In this document: piece after piece, positions 54,061 to 64,000 of the stretch
Position numbering within the stretch: the first letter of the stretch is position 1
How the letters are laid out: every line of letters begins with the position of its first letter
Assembly: GCF_016859285.1 (NCBI RefSeq)
Contig: NC_053417.1
Span: forward strand, 13,760,206 to 13,824,205
Reading direction: 5' to 3'
Origin: Xiphias gladius
Lineage: Eukaryota; Chordata; Actinopteri; Istiophoriformes; Xiphiidae
Length of the DNA stretch: 64,000 bases
Notes under the pieces: model-generated
Told to the model about the DNA's origin: nothing
Database searches by the model: none
Seen by the model: only the letters and a program-made list of their open reading frames with translations
Translations under genes and position numbers: made by a program

Positions 54061-57000
54061 ATTTTCTTTCTAAAGCGATGCACGCCCTTCTCCCACGCCC
54101 TCTCAAATGATAATGGACCTTGCTCACTTGTCCATTGTTCTGATAGTGAACTGCCACAGCTGACAGAAAAATAAGCCAGAAAGCCATTGAAAACGGCAGC
54201 GAACATTGTAGCATACATATTCAAGTCTCTAGGTGATAGAGGACTGAGTCAGCAGTGGTACGATTATGGAAGCACACATTACAAAGTCCACTTGTTTTCC
54301 TCCTTTACCCACATACTCTACATTTAATTCAAATCCCCCCAGAGAAGTATGTATCTTTAATGCAATACAGATATTCAGGTAATTCTAAATATATCTTTGT
54401 GCTTCAGAATTCAAAGACCTCCACTCTGAGCCCGAGACCAGCCCTATCCTTAAAACTAACGGAAAATCGGTAACAGCAAGACTGGAAACCTCATGACTGA
54501 TTTAGATTTATTGATCAGCCTTTTAAAAAATCATCTGTATTTTTCTAAGAGGTCTGTGAAAAAGATATTTCCTGCTTCTGACTGTGACCACTCTGGAGCA
54601 AGACCCCGGTGATAAAATAACACGTCAGCAGCCAAGCACTGCAAACGTACAAGAGTGAATTACACCCATGGCATCTTGAGCTCCCTCGCTGGCGTTCAAA
54701 GGTCAACAGCAGGCAGCAGCGTGAGCCTTGACCATGGCAGGGTCTCTGTTTTCACATCCAGGCAGGCATTCGATCCACTTGTGACAATTTATTGAGCACA
54801 ATCATTGTGGTAATGCATGAGAAATCAGTCATTATAGAGCAAATGGTATGAGCTGACACACTTAGGCCTACATTGCTGACAATCTAGAGAGGTTCTGACT
54901 GTTTCTACTTTGAAATAAGCTTCACAATCAAAGTTGCATTTCATTCCTTCCTTGCACTTTTTCAATTAGGTATCAATCTATATGACGGCCACTGTTATAT
55001 TATGTCAAGCCTCAACTGAGATTAGCACAGTGATCCAGAGAGAGGCTTAGTCTATCATTTTAGGCTGTTTATTTCCCATTGTGTTTCTCCTTTAGCAGCT
55101 TGGAGACTCAGAGCAGGAAACACAGTCATGCTCAGCATGGTAAACATAGACCTCATAAAGCTTTTTGTCCTTGATCACAGTCAGTGTTTTCAGTGAGGAC
55201 ATCACCGCAACCTCATAATGGGTAAGATGCAAAACATTCCCTGTATCTCATTCATACTTCCTAAAATAGCTCGACTTTTCTTACTATCAAGGCCTTCTTG
55301 GGATGAATTTCTACAACCCTGAAGTATTTCTATGAACGACTGTTCAATTACACTAACTGCTGTGTCCACAGAGCTGGAAATAAGGAAAAGCTTCACTAAA
55401 TGTCTTCACTAAAATTTAAATTACATTTACACATCTCAGCAGAGTCCACACTTGTAGAGTTTTTGATAGGTGGAAAGAAAGCTGTTCAGTTATGAGGTTA
55501 GCTGCCTGTTAACAAAACTTCCTCAATAAACATAGATCATCCTGGTAGGTGACAGAAAAACCCACTAATGGGCACAGGCACAGTGTGAAGCCCTCACAGC
55601 TTGTAAAGCGCATCAACCTTTCTGTTCTGACATAGCACAATTTATATGATGGCTTCAACTGCCTGCAGTAAGAACCACGCACTGAGTCATGTCCATATTC
55701 AAATGAGAAGAGATCACATAGCATCTTCCTCCCCAGTGTTTTGTCTGCCGAACTGGGTTCAAAAACTATATGGCTATTAAAAAAAGCCCCGGCGATTAAC
55801 TGCGGTGGTGTTCTCAGTGAACAGCTGAACCAGACAGCAGCAACATTAGCCTATTAAAACGGACTTGGGACCTCGTGCTATTAGCCAAGGCTCCTTCCAG
55901 GAAAACAGTTTAAGCATTTCAAACAAGACTGGAGACATTCAAGAATAAAATTGCGGTGTTATTATACAGGACACGCCACCACAAACAACACAAGATGGAC
56001 AACCATGGCTCTATCGCTCAGAAGACCATCAGTGTCTATCTCACATAGGAGGCAATATTAGAGCACTAAAGCACTACCATGTATCCTCTGGACAATCTAA
56101 CAGGCCCCAGCCTCTAAACTATAACAGCTGCTGAATGGATGTGGCCCTTTGTAAGTTACATGAAAATTCTCAAGAAAGCGAAAAAATAAAGAGAAACAGA
56201 TGTATACTCAAGAATACTAATCTTTTCCATAGAAACTCACTTTTTACACAAACACCGCCTTTAATTCAGCTTGTTTCCTCTACACAACCATTTAAAATTT
56301 CTATTGAATTAAAGTTGGATCTTGTTGTTAGAGGTCATTATAAACAGCTGTATACACCAGGGAGTGAGAACACCTACAGAAGAAAGAATTTATTGCCTCA
56401 GGAAAAATAGATTTCATAGCATTGAACAGCTTACTTCATGGATAGAAACACTTATCATGTGATTGCAGGACAAATGCATTTTTATCCATCCATTTGACCC
56501 AGATTCAGGGTTACATTTCACAAAAATAATAAATATATACTGTATATGGTCAACCATATACTGTGGAATGTATTTAAATGTGTTTTGATTTTCCATTTAC
56601 ACTCAGATAAAACAACCTGGTGGGCATACTGATTTTGGCATAAGAGCCCCTTGCAGAGCTGCCAGCTGGCCGCCCCACATCATCTCGCCTGCTCATGGCC
56701 CACAATGTGCCCGGGAAATTAACCACCAGCCCCACTTTAAGCTTGGAGCGGACAGGGTGAAAATGAAAAATGTCAACAGCTAGCTTGGCAGCACGCTGTC
56801 TGATATCATACAGAAAGTCCTTTCAGCATTAAAACAGGGATATTTTGATGTGTGGGTCTCTCTATTTGCCATGCTGATGAGGTTTTGCTACATAACATAC
56901 TTAACTGACAGAGCCACAGCCAGGATTGTAGATAAACTGTGGTCATAAGCCCTCTGAGAAGATTTTTACTATCCACCAAAAAAGTCCGTAAAATGTTCTC

Positions 57001-57239
57001 ATTATTTAAATGATTTCACATTTAATTATCCATTTACCCATTTTTTGTAAATTTTATCTTCCTACATGATGGTCTAAATGCTGTTTCCAAGCCTTCGCCA
57101 CCCTGCTGGGAATATACTTCTGAGGACAAAATAGTAGCCTGAATCCCCGGGTTTTGTTGACTCCTCCTCAGGTCATTAAAACCCCCCAATTCCCAGAAAC
57201 AATCACAAGGACTTGGCCCTGTTTAAGAACATTAAACTT

Positions 57240-58040
57240 AAGGGAGTATTTCAGCATTTTGGAAATATACTTATTCAATTCAGTTCAATTTTATTTATAT
57301 AGTGCCACATCATAACATACATTATCTAAAGGCACTTTACAGAGTAAAGTCAAGACCTTGCAATATTATAGAGAGAAACCCAACGTTTCCCACCACGAGT
57401 AAGCATTTGCTGATAGTGGAGCGGAATGGAAGAAACCTCCAACTAAACCGGACTCAGGGTGGGCAGCCCGTTGGGGTTGAGAGGAGAGAAATGGGGGAGA
57501 GAGGCGAAAGGGGGAAAGAGAAGAGAGACCAGGAACAGCTGGAACATGGGAGAAATATTATCTCTTTCTATAGTTCTAGTTCTACTCGTGCTGCAGCATT
57601 TTGGATTAACTAGTGGCTTTTCACATAGTAACTGGGACATCCTGATAATAAGGAATTACAGTAGTCCAGTCTAGACATAAAAAATAAATTGACTAGTTTT
57701 TTGGCATCCTTTAGAGATAGGATGTTTCTAATTTTCATAATATTGCGCAGGTGAAAGAATGCTGTCCTAGAGACTTGTTTTATGGGTGAGGTAAAGGAAA
57801 ACTTTTTCCCTATGTGTTAATTATGTCTGTATGCTAAGTATAAAGAAAGGAGAGAGGGGGCAACAGCTGCCTGGCTCTCTCCAAAGTTCAAAAATCCACC
57901 TAAGAGCACCTCTAAAGCTCACCAATTTACATCTTGTATCTTGTTTTTTTTTTAGTCTCTACACACACAGAAATGTAAAAAATGACACTTTGTAGTTTTA
58001 CACGGAGTTACAAACTTTAACTATATCTTGGCAAAATGTT
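57240..58040. repeat. GCTAAGCTAAGC-type dispersed repeat, split by a LINE insertion
   Basis: The left piece AGTATTTCAGCATTTTGGAA (to about 57274) resumes at about 57820 with ATGTCTGTATGCTAAGTATA, GCCTGGCTCTCTCCAAAGTT and AGCACCTCTAAAGCTCACCA. A related copy lies at 58140-58540. Confidence 0.5.
57275..57815 (-). mobile_element. LINE (L2/Rex-like) fragment inserted in another repeat
   Basis: On minus, 57770-57590 encodes RT-ORF end motifs FHLRNIMKIRNILS and SRLDYCNSLLSGCPS, then LIQNAAARV in another frame. The remainder is 3' UTR ending at the ATTTATATAGTGCCAC / CAATTCAG tail on plus. It is 5'-truncated and internally deleted. Confidence 0.65.
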
Positions 58041-58139
58041 TAAATATTCCTTTACAATGTCATGTGTGTAACTGTAGATTGTAATTCATGATTAAATGAC
58101 AGTGTTCAAGCAGTGTCTTTTTACTGAGTTAGTAATTGG

Positions 58140-58540
58140 TGTAAAGGGATTGGTTGATATTTTGGGAAACATGCTGATTCTCTTTCTTGCTGAGAATTAG
58201 ATGAGGTGATAAATGCCACTAGCAGCTAGTTAGCTTAGGTTAGCACTGGAAGCAGGGGGAAACAAAATCCAGTTGCTAGCACCTCTGACGCTTCTTAACA
58301 CATCATATCTTGTTCTCATCCATACTAAAACTAAAGTATAACTTTGTAGCCACTTTATTGCTTAGAAACGAGATTTATGATGTTAATTAATGAGCTGTAA
58401 AGGTAGCGCTGTAAAGATTTTTTAAACTTTGAACAGAGCTAGGCTAGCTGTTTCTCCCTGTTTCCAGTCTTTATGCTAAGCTAAGCTAACCATCTCTTGG
58501 CTTTAGCATCATATTTACTGTACAGAAATGAGAGTGGTAT
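58140..58540. repeat. GCTAAGCTAAGC-type dispersed repeat, second copy
   Basis: Contains GTTGATATTTTGGGAAACAT, GAATTAGATGAGGTGATAAA, TTAGCTTAGGTTAGCACTGG and, in reverse sense, GTCTTTATGCTAAGCTAAGC and GAGAGTGGTATCAATC. The opposite-sense matches at the two ends suggest a long inverted-repeat (MITE-like) structure. Confidence 0.55.
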
Positions 58541-59692
58541 CAATCGTCTTATCTAACTTTGTCAACAAATTTCTTTAACAATATATTTCTCCTGTGATGA
58601 TGGGAAAGTAGGCTAGCATGTAGGCTAATATAGTTACGTCCATATGTTTTTAGATAGGTTGCTTTAAGATGATTTGTACTCCTTTCGAAGGTTTCCTCAA
58701 TAGTTGGAGCATAATAGGAGATTCCCAAGTATGTTTTTGTCCATTTATGGTAACGAGTGTGTGTGTTCATGTGTGTGCTAAAATGTGAAGAGGAGGTCCA
58801 CTCCAACAGAAAAATTATACCAATCCATGGGCTCCCTAATGCAACTCTTTGGGGAGAGCGGCTCTACATCATCCAACACCAATCCCAAATAAGATTACTG
58901 TGCAGAAAATACCAAGCCTCTCAAATGTTCCACTGTATCTCCAAAAGCTCTTCACTTCATCTGTCTACACATGGAAAAGCAGAAGGCAGAGTGCCACTCT
59001 CTGCTTCAAGGTTAAATATATAAGTCATACCTTGCATGTTGACATTTTCAATATTCAGTAAGCATCGCCCACCCTGCTCACTGATGAGCAGTTGATTTGG
59101 GTGAAAACATTGATGTTAACAAAAGAGATTTAAGATTAGTTGCAATTTCTCCTTGTGGTTGCGCACATATCTAAAGGATTCTGGATAATGAGGGGGAATA
59201 TTTAATGTCTTCTCCCAACATGTTCTCCTGTTACTGTACAATAATTGGAGGCACCTTTACAGCAGCTTGTACAGTAACATCCCTACCATGATCACAGCTT
59301 GCACATTAAATATTGATGCTCTATATTATATGAGCCATTGATTGCAGTTTTCTATTTGTCAACTAAGATGAGAATTGAGGGAGTACAGTGTTTAATGCAT
59401 GTTCTGCATATACAGTATGCTTATAACTGCATAAATAAGTCTCACCATACAATTGGATCACTTTGAATTCAGAAGGAGTGAGAGGAATAAAGCCAGACAT
59501 GAATAATTATAGCTTTCTTTGAAATCAGACTCTTGTTCTCGTTCGCCTCAACAGTACTGAACTCGCTCTCAGCTTAGAATATGTAGGCAACACAGAGGAA
59601 ACTGGTGGAGAATCAGTGAAAGGGAGAAATGATATAATTAGATGGAGGAGTAGGAGAGAGGCATCAGTTAGGGCTTTGCACAGTGACTAGAT

Positions 59693-60573
59693 ACAGACGG
59701 GTGACAAATTAAAGGAAAAACCTGAATAAATGAGTGGAGAAACATAATGATTGCAAATTCTTCCACACAGGTGCAATGCATGGTACAATTAAGCATTTAA
59801 CATCCAGTCATGCTCTCTGGAATGTATAAAATTGCTTAGCAGGCCCAGTTGATTCTGATTTTGTATCAAGATGGCAAGAGGAAAAGATCTAAGTGACTCT
59901 GAAAGAGGGTTCATTGTAGGGGCACGGATGGCGCAAGCTTCAGTCACAAATACTGCTCAACTGGCAATTGTTTTCTATAGCAACAGTTACTAAAGTGACA
60001 TCTGTAGTTAGATCTATGGGAAAGATGTCAGTAACTGAGGTCAGAAACTGTGGTCAACAGTGCACATTTAATGAATGTGATGCTGGGGCTTTAGTGCGAT
60101 ATGTTAGGAAAAACAGAAGAGTAACTCTTCCTCAGGTGACCTCGAATGTCATGCACGGTGTGATCAGACTGTGTCATCAAGAACAGTCTGTCAGCAATTA
60201 CACAGAATTGGATATTATACTACATTTATACTTATATTTAAAAGATAAAAAGCAAATTTGAGAATTCAGTAGTGCAAAAACCATAGGCACTGGTCTACAG
60301 AGATGTGGAAAAAAGTGATATGGTCAGATGAGTCATTCTTCACTATGTTCTGGACAAGTAGCCGAGTGCATGTTTGGTGTGTTAGACAGCCCTTCCTAGC
60401 ACCATCATCAAAACATCAAATGAGGGAATATCTTTTGGAAGAAGGCTGTCCATCCATTCCAGAGACTTGTGGGATCAATGCCAAGGTGCATTGAAGCTGT
60501 TCTGGACGTGGTGGCCCAACACCTTACTAAAAAACTTTATGCTGGTTTTTCCTTTAATTTGTCAGCTGTCTGT
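59693..60573 (+). mobile_element. Tc1/mariner-type transposon relic with terminal inverted repeats
   Basis: Matching 30-base ends lie at 59693-59722 and 60544-60573, sharing ACAGAC, three mismatched bases, then TGACAAATTAAAGGAAAAAC. A TA precedes the left end; the right flank reads TT, so one target base has probably mutated. Inside, a decayed Tc1-type transposase runs on plus: start MARGKDLSDSERGFIVGARM at 59872, then WKKVIWSDESFFTMF...SSRVHVW near 60306 with the DE-motif aspartate, and a remnant of LLKNF before the right end. Several stops and frame changes break it, and at about 880 bases it is shorter than the usual 1.3-1.6 kb. It is dead. Confidence 0.85.
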
Positions 60574-63029
60574 TAATGAGAGAGCAGATGAAAGGAAAAG
60601 GCTAGAAAGGTGGAAAAATGTGTATGTTAATGAAAAAACTCTGAATCTAATCTATTTAATAGGTGTGGTCAATCCTGAATCAAAAGACTCGATGTGACGT
60701 CTTGTGCCTTTATCTCTCCAGAATGTGTCTTTTAAGTCACGGTTGTTATCAGCTCACTTTGCTGTGATGTTCCTTTGAAAAGATGCTTTGCAAAAGCAGG
60801 TCCTGATGAGTTAAAGAAAACTGGGTCAAACGTTTGGTTTTGGCTCTCTGTGGGAGAGGACGCTGTACCCTAACTCCAGCTTCTTTGATGTCAGCTCAGT
60901 GATTCTGGGGGCTGTCAGGATCCAGTCTTGTAAAAGAAAGAATTGATAATCAAGCCTAATTCTGTGGCTGGGTACATTAAGAAGCTCCACTATTCAGTGT
61001 TCAAGGTCTGCATACTAAAGACTTTGTTTGAATTTTGGATGTTCGTTCCCATTACTGTACCACAGAATAAAATTGGGTTGGGACTGTGGACTGGTCCGGG
61101 TCTATCATGCACAACAGTCTGGATGCCACTAATCAGACTCTGACAGATTTTGGGGTTTGATGCATCATTCACAAACATATTCTCGAATGCTGATGAGATG
61201 GGTACGAGGCATTTCATCTCCTAATTTATGAAGATTTCTCTAACATGTGTGCCTCAGTGTTTGTCTAATCGTCTACAGCTTGTGTCATGCATAATGTAGT
61301 TGATGTTGCCGACTCGATTTTGACAAACAATTAGGCCACAATTGCTGTGTTCTCTTAATTCTTAAAACTGCATTGATTAGCCCAAAGTAAGCATGGCACT
61401 GTTTGTTTAATGAACTCTGGTGAGGAGCTAATGTGGTTGCCAAAGTTTATTATGTGAAGAAAACTCACTGTACTTCAGAAATAACTACTACTAATATGGA
61501 CTTGGCTCTATATACTACATGCACCGACTTCTACCTTTGCTCCTGTCATAATTACTAAAGCCACAGGAGGTTGCTGAACAGTAAAATGTAACTACGAGTC
61601 ACAATAACCTGCTTGCACAGACGACCTATGGGTTTTTTGTTGTCTCTTTTTACTGTATCAGTCACACAGCTATGCACAAGGAAGATGTGTTGCCCAGTCT
61701 CCATAAAACAAAGCCCACCACCAACAACCCTCGGGGATTTGTTGGTGTATAGAAGACCAACTTTAAGGCCAACATCTGCTCCTCCCACAGAATAAATGAG
61801 GCAGAGTACTTTTGCTTCATTGGATGTGTGATACATTCACATTGCATGCCAGCCTGCATGGCTCACTGCGGCATTTCTCCTCTTCACCATCTCTCAGACG
61901 TAAGAACCCCCTGCATAAAATGTGGAAAGGTAGAAATGTAAAAGGGAGTTACGTGGCTCGTCTGAACCTTTTGGAATATCCAACACATGGTGTAAACAGT
62001 GTGGGCAAGACAGCATCTTCTTTCGTTTACAGTCTTCAGCAGTAATAAATCTCTATGAATAAGACATTGTGTTTGGTGCAAAAGGCAGTCTTGTCTTGTT
62101 TTACTGTTCCTGTTACCCAGATGAAAAATAAAAATAGATGCATGGTCAGATTGTCTGTCGGTCACACTAAATTATTTCCGGAAGTTTACCTCAGCTTGGG
62201 AGACACAGTTTACATGTAGGTACTCCAGAAACCAATACTGTCATTGGTTTCTCAATTGAAAATGGACTGCCTCAGGGAAAGAAAATATTCCCTCTATACA
62301 CTCCCTGAAAGGGGAACTGAAAATTTTTAATGGTCCTCTTTGCCTCTTGCCACCCTGAGTTCCTTTCACGCCATCTGAGGCCTAACAGGAAGCTTGATAG
62401 TTTATTAATGAGATAGATCCCTGTACTCTACGGCCACTTACCATTTCAATTGAAGTGCAATATTGCAAATGAATTAAATTGTTGGTGGATCCAGCATTAT
62501 AAAGCACCATTGTGGAGAGGGGTGTGTATGGTAAATATTGGAGCTAGAACAGGAAATTACTACAGCAATGTGAAATGCATTAATTGCTTGCATGTGGATA
62601 CTGGAACGTGCCAGGCAATAATGTCTTCTGCAATGTGAGCGCTTCTGTCACAGGGAGAAGGAATAAAATCCCAGTGAAATATGATGATGCATTGAAACAT
62701 TCAGAAGAGAAGAGGTACTGTCTTAGTCGGTCATTTGAATTGTAATGATTAAATAATCAAGGCAATCATCAGTGTAGTGCACTGTGCCCTGCAACTTTAA
62801 ACTGAAATAGACTTCACTGGGTTCAACTTTGACTGATTTAATGTAAGCAGGATTTCACAAGCTTTTTAAATCAGGACAGTTTAATTGAGGAGACTTAAGG
62901 AGTTTCAATGTAAGAGACAAGAGTGCAGTTCTAGAGATTAGGATGTAAACAATCATGTAGTTAGCCTTCCTTTAACTTGATTCTCATTTCACTAATGTTC
63001 CATCCATCCCGCGATTTATCGCTTCATCT

Positions 63030-63095
63030 ATCCTCCATCTATGAATCCATCCACCCACCCCTCCATCCATCCATCCACCCACCCAGCCATCCATG
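63030..63095. repeat. (CATC)n imperfect tandem repeat
   Basis: Interrupted CATC/CACC units. Confidence 0.75.
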
Positions 63096-64000
63096 CAGGT
63101 TTCTGACTGACTCTTGATTGATATTGATTCTGGCTGATTTGTGCACAAGTTGGAAAGTTCTCTTTGGCAGTTCTGTGAGATATTAGTTCCCCCCTAAGTC
63201 TATCACCACCCATGAATATTTACCAACACATATGACACCAGGATAGATTGATGTGACTCTGCTCCCAACATTACACGTTACAGTACATACAGTGTGTGTT
63301 GTCCTTTTTGTATGTAATATTTCCATATGCAGATTTCTTCATGGATATGCATGTTGTTAAGTAATTCTCGCTGATAACTTCCTGACCCAGCAACCCACAG
63401 TGCATCTGACACCCATGCAAAAGCTCTTGATTAAATGCTTTGTTCGGAGTCAAATGCGTTCCTTATGCACTGATGAATGCGCCCTCCATCATCTACCACC
63501 CTCCATATGGGAATTCATGTTTGTTTCTATGGCAACAGATATCAATGCGGGAACTAATGGATTCTAAAAAATTTCAGTGGAGAAAACATTCGCAGCATTC
63601 AGTAATCATACAATAATCACTCATACAGGCTCGAGACATGCACAAACTAAGTTCCTATTAATTGCACTGAAGTCAAGCTGAATGTTTTTATTTTTCCGTG
63701 GAAAGAGGCAGGGGAGGTAAACACCCAGAAAAACAGATGAGACTGCTTTTGCAAAACCACCCAGTTAGCATTTTTCCCCTCATTTGCCCCAAATCCTTTT
63801 AACCCGGGCATCTGGTACATGGCTGCAAACAACTTAAATGTTTTACGCATGGGCAATCCAAGTCTATTCACACAACAGTGGAGAGACTGAATGAGGCTTG
63901 TGAAAATAAATAAAGTGAGAAGTAGGAGTGGCCCTCAGGGATCAAGATCTCCTATTTGCAGGTGTGTATGGGCTCTTTAAGAACTTGATAGACCATGGGT

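Larger units (their letters stand above)
54060..64000. other. Long intergenic stretch upstream of ADORA1
   Basis: Apart from the LINE/repeat cluster (57.2-58.5 kb) and the Tc1-type relic (59.7-60.6 kb) it shows no gene. Several repeat-free segments with balanced composition (for example 55.5-56.1, 62.4-62.7, 63.4-63.9 kb) could be conserved noncoding elements, but this cannot be judged without other genomes. A (CATC)n-like tract lies at 63030-63095. Confidence 0.35.

Overview
The window is teleost fish nuclear DNA. Genes are split by short GT-AG introns, intergenic DNA is AT-rich, long (CA)n microsatellites are common, and the dispersed repeats are typical of ray-finned fish (L2-type LINE tails, tRNA-derived SINEs, MITE-like families, a dead Tc1-type transposon). 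I assembled gene models by hand, matching splice sites and reading phase across introns. Seven models are identified with good confidence, and an eighth is a small spliced gene I could not name.

Layout. 0.8-2.2 kb (-): small unidentified gene, 108 residues. 3.2-7.3 kb (-): LAMTOR5. 10.0-11.8 kb (+): PROK1, prokineticin 1. 14.2-17.2 kb (+): a pepsinogen A-type aspartic protease. 18.3-19.7 kb (-): a single-V-domain, ITIM-bearing CD300/CMRF35-like receptor. 20.9-30.8 kb (-), promoter near 32.3 kb: ZNF335, 27 coding exons and 13 C2H2 fingers. 34.5-38.3 kb (-): MMP9, 13 exons. 50.3-53.2 kb (-): adenosine A1 receptor. The rest (38.7-50.2 kb and 53.8-64 kb) is intergenic with repeat fragments and no gene I can support.

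The window joins two blocks that are separate in mammals. LAMTOR5-PROK1-pepsin-family protease resembles human 1p13, where the chymosin pseudogene CYMP lies beside PROK1. ZNF335-MMP9 resembles human 20q13. The Ig-type receptor sits at the join. The genes do not form one pathway: they serve lysosomal mTORC1 scaffolding, secreted prokineticin signalling, gastric digestion, leukocyte inhibition, chromatin regulation, matrix proteolysis and purinergic signalling.

I found no novel multi-gene system. The points most worth a second look are the unidentified small gene, the Ig receptor that lacks the usual first Ig cysteine, a very large low-complexity exon and a 19-nt microexon in ZNF335, a long (TG)n tract next to a ZNF335 splice acceptor, and the long Gln/Pro-rich tail of the A1 receptor.
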